DNA from: Acanthococcus lagerstroemiae
Lineage: Eukaryota; Arthropoda; Insecta; Hemiptera; Eriococcidae
Direction: 5' to 3'
Assembly: GCA_031841125.1 (NCBI GenBank)
Contig: CM063114.1
Span: 32,075,574-32,139,573, forward strand
DNA length: 64,000 nucleotides
Numbering within the stretch: the stretch's first letter is position 1; each line of letters opens with the position of its first letter. Position numbers and translations under genes: made by a program. Below are positions 1-12,040 of this stretch, in pieces. The notes beneath the pieces are model-generated. The model was not told the origin of the DNA and did not search any database. It saw only the letters and a program-made list of their open reading frames with translations.

Positions 1-1356
1 GATAAGTTTTTAACTACCTAATCTTTTTCGCCATCAGCAAAACATAACTAGAACATTTATTACAACCATAGGTAGGTACCTATTGTTTATTTTAAATGAG
101 AACGTATCCACGTACGCAATAGAAAAAAAAAAAACACACAAAAAAAACAACAATAATTGTGCACGGTAGAAATCTTTACGAAATATCATACACATTATTC
201 GAGAAATAAATAAATAAAAATAACGACGATCAAGTTGGAAATTTTCAAATTGAGGAAGGAGAAAAAGATAAACTTCGCACTTTGCGAATATTAAATATTA
301 GTTTTTAAAATCGCCTATAACCGTTTTTGAATTTATTTTAATTCTAAGGTACAAATTGTGGCCTTTTTTGAGGCGAAAGAGCCAATTATCACGAAGTAAG
401 TAATGTGCAGATATCAAATATTAGGTATTCATTTCCTACGTATATTCTATTTACCGTATTTCGCCACTTGAGATGTCGATGTTGAGAGCATGTGTTCGGG
501 TGTTCCACTAAAAAATTTTAAAAAGTAGGTGACTCGGAAAACATCGGAAATTTTGTCGTAACGATACGGAATTTACTTCGCAAACTTTCGACGCTGAAGA
601 AAGGGGCGATCGTCGATTCAACGATTGAGGCATTCTTCAGATTTGTATATCTAGCGATCCACAATTCAATAACGGGGTTGTGCTTTCACCGTGACATACG
701 TGACCTCATAGCCTTATTTTAACTTCTTTTTTTTTGAAATTCGGAAAATAAGATAAAGATATCAAATAGGTACTTCATTTCGTTGATCGCTGAATTCATT
801 TTAGTCCTAGATACACGGATTATTCCTCAAGAAAGAAAAAGCGAAAGACTTTCATTTTCAGACACGGACTTGAGGCAAAATGAACAATTCTGAGCTGACA
901 TGAACGACACTATGAACTCTATAACCTTCGAAACGCTTAGAATATACGTCGATTTCACGAATTTCTTATATCGTGTCATCCTATTGGAATTTTTGGAAGT
1001 TCAAAATCAAGTTACAGAAAATATTTCCTCGCGGACCCGTGGAAGTATAAACAGTTTCACTATTCGAGCGATTTCCAATAGTCATAAAACCAAAAAGAGA
1101 GATGAATCTTATTGTGCAAGAGAGTTAGGAGATCAAATAATTCTTGATAGTACAGTAGAACCTCATCGATTATCCGAAATTCAGTTATCCGACTTCACAA
1201 TTATCCGATCGAAAGATTTCATCCGACTTCTGTTGATTATCCGACATCAAAAAGTCAGTTAGTTTTTTTCATCTAACCTCTTCCAAACTTTGCATCAAAA
1301 TTAATACAAAAGTTCACGTAGCGTCGAGAACTCGCATCAATGGGACATACAACTAC
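1..1356. other. AT-rich intergenic sequence, no gene seen
   Basis: Short A/T homopolymers and no ORF with a recognisable domain. The longest open frame (900-1262, + strand, 120 codons) has no motif, no signal peptide and no splice context that I can support, so it is not called. Confidence 0.6.
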
Positions 1357-1631
1357 CAAATGGATGCTATTAAGCGTAACAGAACCAACCAACAAAATCG
1401 TTTTTTTTGTGTTTTTTTTTTGAGAACCTGTGATTTGAAGTTCAAGAGCCATGCAGAAACTATATGACATAATAGTGTTTACTGATAAGCTTTTTTCAAC
1501 GTGAGTACACATTTTTGAATCGGGGGTTCAATTTTGAAAAATTCTACTTTTTACGCCCTTTCAAACTATACTCATAACTCATTTAGTCAACAAATGTCGG
1601 TTGGTTCTGTTACGCTTAACAGCGTCCAAAT
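1357..1631. repeat. Inverted repeat with 36-37 bp arms
   Basis: Arms at 1357-1393 and 1596-1631 are inverted copies of each other, sharing the core TTAAGCGTAACAGAACCAAC and differing at only a few positions. The spacer of about 200 bp is T-rich. This looks like a small nonautonomous element or the remains of one. I could not identify a convincing target-site duplication. Confidence 0.55.
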
Positions 1632-4066
1632 AGCCTGTATCTCACAACACCTTGAACGCCCCTACCTCTACTGGAATGCTGTATGTAAAAAGCTTCGACC
1701 ACACAATTTCGTTTTGAGAAGAAAATATTTTATTTTATTTTTAAATTGAAGTCTTTTATTGTTTCGTACTCTTAGTTTTTTTTGTGTTTTTTATTGCGTA
1801 TTTAGTCTTTTTCATTCGAAGCTTACTTATGAATGTATATATTTCATTTTTTTTTTCAAAATTCGTAAAATTGATTATTCGACTTTTCAACGTATCCGAC
1901 GTCGTTGCAGACACTTTTCCCTCCCCATCATCACTCTCTTTGAAAGGTAGCAAAAATAGTTATGCCAACATATGGGGAAAACTTGAATCTAAATGCAACA
2001 CCTTGTAAAAAGAATTTAAAAAAAAACATAGAAAGAAAGAAAGTGCACAGAAAAAAATAAGAAAGTCGACGATTTTACTCGTAATTGGCAAAATAAAGAG
2101 TTATTTCAAATTTTGGGCTAGTCACGAGAAAATTATGCGAATGCTTTTTCATTAAATATTCGAAAATTTTCAATTAATTCTCGGACACTATTTATATATT
2201 GGACCATACCTGGCTACCTACAGCAAACCCCTGATTTCTTGAACCCCTTACTTTTCCATCCAAATGCGGACTTCAAAAGTATCTGACGAGGGTACTACGT
2301 GTATAATCATAAAATTGATCATTAGATCAAAAATTCTGGTACTAACTTCCAGAGTTAACGATAAAAGGCGCGACTTTTCACGAGGCAACTCTACCTTTAG
2401 AACGACATAAAATTTTGCAGCATCGTCCAGAAATTTGCTCATCAAACGCGCAAATCGTTTTGCAAACGGAACTCTGGCTTCGGTAGATGTAGCAACATCA
2501 AATTCCGACATGCAATTTTGATATTCGAGGCCATCAGCAAAATTACGAGCTTCTTACACGCAATATGTACGTGTTAGATAGTTTTTTAAAAGTACAGTAC
2601 CTAGAACGGTTAGCCCTTCAAACAGAGACTTCGAATGCGAATAGAAAAATTTAATTAATACACCCGCGATCATCCGACGATATTTCCAAGTTCAAAAAAC
2701 TCGAGTTTTTCTAATAAAATTCTGTAACTGCGACTACAAGGCTTGGTCGAGCTCTCATATTAAATATTCGAACAGTCCGACGAGTACGATTAATTAGGAA
2801 TAAAATAAACGAAGACGATTACACGCTATTAAAAGAGGCGGGATATATGCCCGGAAATGTTTGATGAAACCTATAAGGTTAAATGAGGGGAGGGAGTCAG
2901 AATCACCAAAAATGAATGAGGTCATCGTGTAATTTTATCGACGAGTCGCATTAAAAATCTAAAGCGAGCGAATGTGTTGACTGATGACTTCTAGAAATCT
3001 GGAAAACACACTACGAGTAACTGAAGCGTACACTAATTGCAGTCATTCTGTATAACTCGAGAAATTCGAGCATTCGACATAAAAATTAAGAGACGACTTC
3101 GAGTAAATACGATTTACCGAAAGTAAAATTATGTATTCGCGGGGATATACTGACCTGTTTGGTTTTAAATTAATAAACGCAAAATTTGATCGATTTTACT
3201 TACTCAATCTGGCTTGTGATTCGGCGACGTAGAATTTAGAAATAGAAAAAATTAGATAAATTATCGAAATCCGTTCCAAAATACGATGCATTTTGGCACA
3301 AAGGTGTAAGTGCCTAGGAATATTCAATCGTATCAAAATTGGGTGTCTCGAGTTTTCTAGTTGATACGTATTTTCGCGAACCCAGTGACTATTATAAGAG
3401 AATTAATGATCTCGGCTCTTTACCAAATGAACGAATAATTCTTTTCCAAACATATCGCGGTGTCACGATTGTTCGAGAAAAATCGTGTCGATGTGCCCAG
3501 TTTTGCAAGAAAAACAATCGGCCAACTCGATACGAATATGTTGATAATAAATAGATACGTGATTTCTTTCGTTTATTTGATTCGAATTATCACGCACCAT
3601 CACTCAAGATTGTAACCCCTGAATTTGACATTTTACTCAGAGTGGAATATTACCGTTGTGCAGCTTATAGGTACATATAACTCTAGAGTTAAATGAATCT
3701 GGAGTACAAAAGGTCTCTGCCCCCCTCCCCATAAGCACAGCCGCTACCCTAACTTCATCTAGCTGAAGATTACGTTTTTTTCCCCTCGTGACCTTGAAAT
3801 ATTACGATAGAAATGACCGAAATTTTATGGACATAATCGAAGAAAACTTGTTTTTGAATATTATATATATTTTTCGAGTTCGCTGATTGGTTTTCGGAAT
3901 ACTAGTAAATAAGCGCGCGAGTCGTTAGTTCAAAATACCTGGCTCATCGAGTAAATAGAAGTAATCGTTTTTCAGATATTAAAAAGTAAAGCTATTACAA
4001 TTGATGACTAGTCGAACAAGTGACTGATCGAATAATATTCACTATTATTTAGGTATAACAGATTAT
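1632..4066. other. Intergenic sequence, no gene seen
   Basis: AT-rich sequence with scattered ORFs under 90 codons in both orientations. None shows a domain, a paired splice-site pattern or repeat structure that I can support. Confidence 0.55.
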
Positions 4067-5234
4067 GGGTAATTCTCCGAAAAATGGACAATTCATGTAA
4101 ATAGGCTGTAACTCTGCCACTTATTATCAGAATGCTATGCGCAATACATCAAAATTGAGGAAATGAACCCTCCTGATGGAGACAGTGGTAAAAGCTCTCC
4201 CTAGTTCAGCAGAACATCATTATAAAATCGAAAATGCACCTGAAATGTCCATCAGCGTGGGTGTCAACCTGGCCTAGTTCCGTTTTTTTTTTGCTTGCTG
4301 GAAGGGTTTAATACATCATTTTCAGGAACTACTGTTTCCCATTGTTGAAGAGGTAAGTTGAGGCAACACGGTATAGGTCTTACAATCTTTTTCTAACCAA
4401 GTTAAGTAACCTTTAGAATACTCAAAGTTGTGTCTAGGAAGAGATATGTCCTTCAACGTGGATAATTTTCAAACCTCTCTGTAGGGTTCCACTATAAGCA
4501 TAAACTTCTCTCAAATGCTCATATAACTTCCTCATAACTTCCTCTAGAAGGCTGTGTAAGAACTTCTGTGAAATAATGATAATTTGTATGCTAAAATACT
4601 CATTTATTGCTGAGATCCTGGTTTCTAAAAAAAAAGTGTCCTTCATCGTGGACATCAACAGCCATATTGAATTTATAGCTCCGAATTTGTAAAAACGTAA
4701 TAATATAACTAATGTTGGCCACATTACATTCAGCAACATGTATCAAATATTTTCCGCATATTTACCCAATGGGAAAAGGGAAAAGGCGATTTTGTCCTTA
4801 AACGTGGACATAAAATATTATTCAACGTGGCTACTCACGTATTTCTTGTATCCACGCTGATGGACGTGAATCTTTCGACACTTAGAAGCAGTCTGTAGAA
4901 ACAGCCTTTAAATCTTCTTCGTGCAGAGACTACTTCCCTAGATGAATTTTTGGTACTTCATAAAACCGTGATCCGTGAGATTGTAACCCACGGTGCCGCT
5001 GTGTGATCGTACAGCCTCATTTTATCACACTATGTAAACTTGAAAAATTTGTCTTTCAACGTGGACAACAATTTTTTTTACAACCCTCCAAAATCAAATT
5101 TAAGCCCGGCCGGTACCGGAATATGATTTCTCAATACCCCTAGTATCGATTTCAACGAAAAAAATTTGAAAAGTGAACCTAATTTTTTTTGGTTTTTGTC
5201 CACGTTGAATTGTCCATTTTTCGGAGAATCACCC
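4067..5234. mobile_element. 1.17 kb TIR element with interspersed CGTGGAC motifs, copy 1
   Basis: The ends are inverted repeats beginning GGGTRATTCTCCGAAAAATG. A second copy in the opposite orientation lies at 54168-55332, clearly homologous along its whole length (roughly 95% identical by eye). The interior carries about eight near-copies of YTCAACGTGGAC or its reverse complement, for example near 4446, 4637, 4798, 4824, 5052 and 5200. Other DNA transposons use subterminal repeats as transposase binding sites; that role is inferred here. A minus-strand open frame of 101 codons (4434-4739) has a counterpart in copy 2 but no recognisable domain. No transposase is visible, so the element is probably nonautonomous. 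No clear target duplication flanks this copy. Confidence 0.75.
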
Positions 5235-5953
5235 ACATAGATGAACATGGGCGCAAATAGGGGGAGATGCTTGAGAGTTTAATTCCTAAATGTATTGGTA
5301 GCCTCCTTTCCTGTATTTGAATTTTGGAAAGTCCAATTCCCATTTGTGACATCTGTTTTGAGTTACAGGACTAACTCTCTGAATATTGGAAGGACCTTGG
5401 GATTTGCACTACCTACTTGATTTTTGAAAGATTTCTGTTATTTTACACATATTCGTAATAGGGGAGATTCTTTAACCTTCATCTATGTTTGAAATTCTGA
5501 TTTTAAAAAATTCAGTTCTCATTTCCGACTTTGGTTTTGGGTCAACGTGGTCAATCTCTGGATACTGAAAAGACCCAAGATTTGCATTATTCTATTTTTC
5601 AGTGATTTATGGCATTTTGAGAATATTCAAATCGGAAATGGACGAGTCTCAGGGACATCTTCCAAAAAAGCATTTCCTTGTAATTTTAATGGTATTCATT
5701 TATCGGCACGAAAAAAAATGAAAGCACGTCAGCATTATAGCGGTCATCACGAGAAATGTTACACGATTAGAAAATATAATGAACGAGATATAAAAGGAAA
5801 GCACGTTGGCGTTATAAAAATTTTGCGCGCGGAAATAAATGGAAAGAGTAAAAGGGATATTAGTATAGTAGAATAGCATAAGTCAAATCAGCATTTTATC
5901 GAAATAGTAATCTTTTCAAATTAAAAATAAATCTAAAAATCAAAAAATTATTT
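5235..5953. other. Intergenic sequence, one unrecognised ORF
   Basis: The only notable frame is 5547-5876 (+, 109 codons). It is lysine-rich at its end but matches no family I know. It has no splice or promoter context and may be chance. Confidence 0.45.
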
Positions 5954-6340
5954 TTGAAAACTTATGTTTGGAGTGTGAAAATTGGACCATAGGGAAACCA
6001 GAGAAGGATCGAAGCTTTTGAGATATGGTGTTCTATTTGCGGATACTTGGTATCAAATGGACGAATAAGGTAAGAAATGAGGAAGTACTTAACAGAGTAA
6101 AAGGTAAAATGAATATTTGGAATGGTCTGAAGAGTAGAGATAAACTAATAGGGCATAACTTGAGGCACCCAGGAATCATATATCACTGCTGTGCTAGAAG
6201 GAAGGGTGAAAGGAAAGAATTGGGTAGGTTGACAAAGATTCCAGTATGTTCAACAGATTATCGAGGATGTCAAATGTCAGAGTTACTCGGAAATGAAGGA
6301 ACTCGCCCGAGATAGGGAGATACGGAGAGCTAAATAATAA
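5954..6340 (+). pseudogene. C-terminal remnant of a non-LTR reverse transcriptase
   Basis: Translation shows the tail that follows the polymerase domain in many arthropod endonuclease/reverse-transcriptase elements. A stretch like KTYVWSVKIGP, then a stop, then RRIEAFEIW, is followed after a frameshift (about 6025) by LGIKWTNKVRNEEVLNRV and IGHNLRHPGI. Family members have an equivalent RRLEAFEMW, IKWTDHVTNEEVL and IGHVLRH order. The catalytic domain itself is not present. The in-frame stop near 5990 and the frame change show that this is a dead fragment. It probably derives from an RTE-like element, though the clade cannot be fixed from this much sequence. Confidence 0.65.
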
Positions 6341-6865
6341 TTTATGTATGTGACCTAATGCCCTTGCCGCACTTTTATATGTCGTTCAACACCTGACGGG
6401 CATTTTTTTTATGCTGTTACCTTCTACAACTTTCTCGTGAGTTGTACCTACATGTCGTGCAGACATTTTTTTTTTCTCGATCAGTTATATATTTCCCAAC
6501 TGTACAACTGTAATTCTGATTTTGGAAAACTCAGTTTTCATTTCCAACATATTAGTTATAAGTTAACGTGATAAATCTCCAAATATCGGATATACGTACC
6601 TGAGATTTGCATTTACGTTACTAAACAATTAAGGATATTTTAGGAACATTTATACATCGGAAATTAGCTGTCTTTAGGGGGCGGAGAGGTCTCTGAAAGT
6701 TACATGATCGGTACTTGAAATTTTGGTTTATGAAAATTCGAGTCAGTCGTAACTCTGTAAAGAAGGAGGAAATTTCAGTTTTTCTCTCAGAGTCTTTACC
6801 ATTAACGATCGAGTAGCGTCTCCAAATACGTATTACTAAGTGACATTTTTAAAAGAAACATATAC
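6341..6865. other. Intergenic sequence, no gene seen
   Basis: No ORF, splice pattern or repeat structure that I can support. Part of it may be 3' untranslated sequence of the reverse-transcriptase remnant just upstream. Confidence 0.45.
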
Positions 6866-7967
6866 GTATAGGTTAGGGTGGCCCTTCCTAACATGGGAAA
6901 TTTTATTTATTTTTCAAAGTGCTACCCTCTATAATGGTTCTCTGTAACGTAGAAATGATTCCCTGAAAATTTTGACCCAGTTGATTAATATTAACCAGTG
7001 CCGCAAACATGTTGACGTTTCTGTAAAACAGAAGCGTGTTTCGTGCCCAGTGTAATCAGCAGAGCCCCGTGTCATTTTTATCTTGGGCAAGCCACAAAAT
7101 GTAATTGATATCACAGTGTTGTTTGGGACAAAATAGAAATTTTATTTGAATTATACATAATAGGTACCTACAAAATACGTAATTTAAGTTACTAAGAACA
7201 AAATTGAACTTTATTAAGTAAATGATTTTTCGCAATCTTCTAACTCTACGCCGAGCATTTTTTTTTTTAATGATTAGAAAACTTCTTGTACCACTTGTAA
7301 AATGAAAACTGGTTTCGATCTTCATTCGAGCTCAGTTTGTCGTTGTATTCTTCAATTAAACGCTGGCCCCTCTCTGCTGCGTCGTATATACCACTCTGAT
7401 ATTGTCTACAATTTTCTTGGCCTTTCGATATTCTTCATTTGTACTCCATTCAGTTGTAGCTTTGTTCAAAAAGGAATTATTTCCACCAAACCGAGAAAAA
7501 AAAACGTTTTTGTTTCCGGACAGATGAAATGGCTCAATTCTTCTTTTTTTTAAGGATTTATTCAAGTTCTGAACTTTTGAACGTAAATCTTTTAGATGGA
7601 TCGAGCATTTCTTCTTCTGATACATCAAAACTCTGCATAATTTGACGCATTTTTCTCTTGTTTCAAGCAACACATCGTCATCAGAAAAAGATAATTCCAT
7701 AGCTTCAGGGCTCAAGTACCACGAATGATTCGAAAATTTGGCTAAAACAGTTCGAGTTAATAATGTTTCGATAAACATACAAGCCTTTAATTAGATCAGA
7801 GTCCGTCGGCGGTGCTTTTGCTGAAAGAGGACATTGAAACCAATATTTCACACAGATTTTGATGACGAAAATACAAATTTCACGAAGTGCGTTTTTTGTA
7901 GCAACAATTATTTTGAATTCACTCCGGATTAAGTAAATGTTTAATGACTAAATAGCCTTTGACCAGC

Positions 7968-8218
7968 CCCGTAGAGAGAAAAAGAGGGCTTCGGGGAATT
8001 TCCATGGGACCCCCTCTCCTTTTGGTTCAATTTGTTCTTTTATTGTTAGTTGGGAAAAAATTATAAGCTACGGGATAAGAGGTTTCTTTCATGGTGTAAG
8101 GAGTAATTGCTGATTTGATGTACCGTATGATTGAAATTCAGGCCTTTTAAAAAATATCAGGCCCCCTTAAAAGTCCGGACCCGGGGTATTTCCCCTTTCT
8201 CCCCTCTCCCTCTCGACA
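7968..8218. mobile_element. Small element inserted in the transposase (251 bp)
   Basis: It separates two transposase blocks that would otherwise read GAVHRA then WSKAI, which adjoin in the family. The flanking trinucleotide AGC is repeated at 7965-7967 and 8219-8221. The two ends are weakly inverted (GTAGAGAG against GTCGAGAG read inward). It is richer in G and C runs than its surroundings. The superfamily is uncertain. Confidence 0.5.
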
Positions 8219-8703
8219 AGCACGATGTACTGCACCTGTATAATGAAATCGTACAATTTTGTTTGGCAGCTCACCCAAGAAAATCATGCATAATTCTGCG
8301 AACTCTTTGAAATCATTTCGTGAAAATTCGATAGTTGACGCTCGATCTTCTCGAAAAATTTAAGCTATATTTTCTTCTTCGATTCCAGGTACGAATTTTT
8401 TTTATTCATCTATTTTTGGCCAATTATCTCGAAATTTTTTGAATAATGGAACATTACAACTAGATGTTCTCACAAGCTTACATTGAAACGCAGCTCTTTA
8501 CTTCGCTAATATGGTGTCTGCAGAGCAGATATAGAAGATTTTCTTCCACAGGTCTTTCTAGAAGAACACAAGCGCCATGTGCTCCAGTATTTGTAGAGGT
8601 AGTGTCAAAGCAAGAATCTTTCACTTTGTCTTCTATGGCCTAATCACGTAAAACATCGAATATAGCCTCGGCCGGCATTTTCCCTGTACCTTTTCCTATA
8701 GTT

Positions 8704-9060
8704 CAAGGTGTCTACTGGCCCGAAAGGTCATGAAAATTATTTCAAAAAATTGTCATAAAAGTCTTGTAAAGTCATGATATTTCAACCAAAACCCGAAGAA
8801 GTCATGATATTTCATCATGCCATAGTTCACAATATTTCCATTGCCAAAAAAATCAGTTTTATTCATTTAATGAGAAAAAAATGTTGAACGAATGATTACT
8901 ATGGAAGTTTAACGCGCTCTGCATTGAGCCCCCGGTGAGGCACGAAGCGCCGAGTTTGCCTCCCCCCACCTTCCATTTCCTTTTTATATCCCCCATATGA
9001 TAGTCATGAAAAAATGTCATGAAAAGTCATGATATTTCGTTTCCAAATCCAGTAAACACT
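8704..9060. mobile_element. MITE nested in the hAT-like element (357 bp)
   Basis: The ends are inverted: GGTGTCTACTGG at the left, and AGTGTTTACTGG as the reverse complement at the right. It is flanked by an 8-bp duplication, CTATAGTT (8696-8703) and CTATAGCT (9061-9068), with one mismatch. Removing it joins the transposase blocks ending HVPAI and starting GKGTGK. The interior repeats a phrase like GTCATGATATTTC several times. The duplication length fits hAT. Confidence 0.8.
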
Positions 9061-9451
9061 CTATAGCTGGAACGTGAAGCATCTGTTCTATTTCACCATC
9101 CGTTAAAATGATCGGAAGTGTATCAACTGATTCATGGCCTGTTAATCCTGGTAAAAGCTTCCCATTCCAATGGACAACTACCGCATTTAAATCGATATTA
9201 CGCTCCTTGAACCATACGCCGTGGAAACTAGGCAAATCACGCCGCCTAGTTCACCCGAGACCCGAGATAGCAATGAGACGCGACGCCTTTCTGTTGTTTC
9301 AAAATTCAACACGTTTGCAGTACAGGTTAATATCAATCAATTGGGTCAAAATTTTGAGGGAATCAGTTTTTTCATAGGCGGTAACCATTTAAAGGGGCAG
9401 CACTTGAAAATTTCGGATTTTTAATTTTAAGAGCCACCCTCTAGTATAGGT

Positions 9452-10028
9452 ATCTGAGCCGCGCTCTTCAGTTTATCGCTCATTCAAAATGTAACCGATT
9501 AAATGCGAAATAACTCGGTTAACAAATAATACAGTACATTCATTGCGGAAATTGTGAATACATATTTAGCTCACCTTCAATCAGGAGGAGGGAGTCATTA
9601 GGGGATGGGTCTCAAAATTTTAAATTTTTCTTTTTCTTTCGGGAGGAAGGCATGCGCTACTACCAAAAACCGTGAAAATGCCCGAGGGAAACAATGAAAG
9701 GCAATTTGAAAATTTTTGACAATGTTGGTGCAGTCTCCTCACAAAGTAATCATTTGTCAGTTTCTCTCTCAATTTATTCTTTCATGCCAGCGGATTCGAA
9801 GTTTCAGACGACAGTGTGCGGTACTTAAATTCATTCACCAGGGTTATTCTTAAAAAAAAATTAAACTGGAATACTTGTTCGTGTTGATGGGGTCGTAAGA
9901 CCGTGAAGTGGCTAGGAGGCAAAGCTCCCGGCTCACACGACAAGAAAACATCTTCGACTTATACCGAACAGTGCATGGATGTCAAGATCCGTTCACATGC
10001 TGATCGTCGAAGGAATTGGCGATTCGCA
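9452..10028. other. Intergenic sequence, no gene seen
   Basis: AT-rich with a short GC-rich self-complementary stretch near 9910-9945 (GGAGGCAAAGCTCCC core). No coding potential that I can support. Confidence 0.5.
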
Positions 10029-10036
10029 TACACATA

Positions 10037-10308
10037 CAAGGGCGCAACCAAGAAGGGGGCTACAAGGCTATAGCTCCCTCTAAAAATTCTTCAACATTTT
10101 TTCAAAATCAATTTTGAAACGAAAAAAATTAATGCCAATGGCCTGATGCGGTTACGTTGCGTCGTAGGTTCGAACAAATTTACAGCTCATGAAAATTGGT
10201 AGGTACCAAATCCAGTAGGTACCAAGTCGAGTTTTCACCCATGCTCAAGTTTTTTTTTATTTTCTAAATTCTAGCCCCTACCAAAGAAAAGTTTTGGTTG
10301 CGCCCCTG
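10037..10308. mobile_element. hAT-type MITE (272 bp)
   Basis: The ends are inverted repeats, CARGGGCGCAACCAA at both tips. It is flanked by an 8-bp duplication with one mismatch, TACACATA (10029-10036) and TACGCATA (10309-10316). There is no ORF, so it is a nonautonomous element. Tip sequence and duplication length fit hAT. Confidence 0.8.
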
Positions 10309-10316
10309 TACGCATA

Positions 10317-12040
10317 TAATGACATAATGATATCGTTCACCTAGAGGAACATATTGTTCGAATAAATTACCCCTTGTAAATTGTTTCTGGGTGGTTCCAA
10401 GTTAAATCATTCGAACCGAAACATAACTTTTAGTCGTATATGTATTTTGTTGAAAAATTTTCCGCTGCCACGCGATTCGGCGTACAATTCCAATTAAGTA
10501 CCTCAGTTTACTACTTACATAAGGAGTAAATCTAAACGTAATAATATAAATCTAATTTTGGCCCAAAATGAGTATAATTTATCGGAATACCATATGTCGA
10601 CTTTAACTGGCCTCTATGCAGTTGTCGGCACCACCTTAAAATAAACTCCGATTAAAATTTAAAAAAAATTATGTATGATGGCAACCTATCGAAAACTTCA
10701 ATTTGTTGATGATATTATCCTAGAGTAGAGACTAAGTCGAGAGGAAAAAAATTGTTAAACGTTCCTAATTAATACGTTAGCTAGTGGTAAATATGAGCTA
10801 CGAGTGAAGAAGCTTATGTGAGACTCAACACGCTTTCGTAAAGGTAACTTTTACAATAATTAAAAAGACGAGCGACGCCAGAAGTGTCCCGCATTATCGC
10901 CGCACGTATCGTAAAACTCCAACACGGGCGACAATTAAGACAAACATTGTAATTCCATTCGCGTGTGATTTCATGTAATAAGATGGCTAATAATTATAGA
11001 GCCTAGAGCATTTAACGCGGTTCTTTTGCCCCCTAAATCACGTAGACAAACTGTTTTTTTCTTTTTCCCAATCTCAGTTTTATAAACCTAAATGAAAACT
11101 CGTATTTACATCGCCACGCAACGTATTTTCGTGGATAAACGAAAATGCGCGGAAAGTCACTTAATAAGTTTGGTTCAACCATTTTGAACTCGCATGTAAA
11201 TAAGGATTCTAATGGAGTGAATGTGAAGGTTAACAATATTCTAGTTTCTTATAGCTTAAAACATATCTACGAGTACGGAGAATTTTTTTTTCATTAAAAT
11301 GCAGTCTACAGCAGGATTGCCGCTGAGTGTTAACCTTCAAAATAATGTATTATCTGCGAACAATTCTTCGGTACTATTTCCTGCACTAAAAGTGGTGATT
11401 TCTTCCCAGTGAATTTTCATTATAAGTCTCTTTCCCAGTTGAAACGGGTTAAGTTCGTGGCGCATGGTCCTGGTCGCGGTTCTTCTTCACGAAAATCAAA
11501 CTTAGGCTAAGTACATTTCACATTTCGGTTCGGCGACGGCGACAGTTTTTTCGCGATTTCGTTCGTATTGATCGCGCGCGATCGAAATTTATTATGATTT
11601 AAGTACTAACTCGATTGACTATGCCGCGTTACATTTATCGTATCGCAAACTAATTTATTTGCCGCAGGGTTAGATTTCGTTTTTCTATCCAACTACTCCG
11701 GTGGCTTTCAGTTCGTTTCCTGCGATTTTTTTTCGTTTTTTAGGCGCCTAAGTTACATTTTTTAAAGGTACTATTATTTTAACAGGTAATTACACGCAAA
11801 TTCGAGTACTTTTAATAACTAACGAGCCCACTGCGAGTAAATTCTACGCTCGCTGAAACTGCGTTCATATTCATTTCAGTATAGTTTTATATTACACGCG
11901 TAAGAGGTTCATTTTATCCGTACCATCCTGCGTTAGCAAAATCAACGCATATATTCGAAATTATCTGTTTTTTGAAAGAGTTATAATCGTCACACCGGTC
12001 GCCAGTGGTAGTCTCGCTCGAAGATCTTCTAAAGCTTTTT
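10317..12040. other. Intergenic sequence, no gene seen
   Basis: AT-rich with short open frames only. CpG-containing patches near 11450-11720 could hold upstream promoter sequence of the takeout-like gene 4.6 kb downstream, but no core promoter element is convincing, so none is called. Confidence 0.4.

Larger units (their letters stand above)
7356..9235 (-). pseudogene. Broken transposase of the hAT-like element
   Basis: Three minus-strand blocks read in order. Block 9235-9061 carries VVHWNGKLLPGLTGHESVDT. Block 8703-8219 carries GKGTGKMPAEAIFDVLRD, CFDTTSTNTGAHGACVLLE, LLCRHHISEV, then FKEFAELCMIFLGELPNK and GAVHRA. Block 7967-7356 carries WSKAI, ALREICIFVIKICVKYWFQ, APPTDSDLI and NHSWYLSPEAMELSFSDDD. 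From memory, this order matches a transposase-like family widespread in arthropod genomes, usually annotated as uncharacterised, with WDGKLLPDLTG, CFDTTASNTG and CRHH motifs. The blocks are separated by two insertions and interrupted by several stops (for example after VLRD and after SKAI). The N-terminal part is missing because the 5' terminal repeat directly abuts the first block. Confidence 0.72.
6874..9443 (-). mobile_element. hAT-like DNA transposon, 2.57 kb, with nested insertions
   Basis: The element begins TAGGGTGGC and ends GCCACCCTCTA, and is flanked by a perfect 8-bp duplication GTATAGGT (6866-6873 and 9444-9451). Beyond the tips, the first and last roughly 190 bp are related inverted repeats; for example the arm near 6960-7010 matches the reverse complement of 9290-9365. 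The interior encodes a broken transposase on the minus strand. Two smaller elements have inserted into that gene, at 7968-8218 and 8704-9060. The 8-bp duplication and TAG-starting tips fit the hAT superfamily; that assignment rests on structure rather than on a named transposase match. Confidence 0.82.

Noticed and set aside
4434..4739. 101-codon ORF as the transposase of the CGTGGAC element
   Set aside because: No catalytic motif or DNA-binding domain; openness shared with the second copy follows from sequence identity.
5547..5876. 109-codon plus-strand ORF as a host gene
   Set aside because: No recognisable domain, splice sites or flanking signals; consistent with chance.
7056..7325. Minus-strand 89-codon ORF as a separate gene
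   Set aside because: It overlaps the inverted terminal region of the hAT-like element and has no domain.
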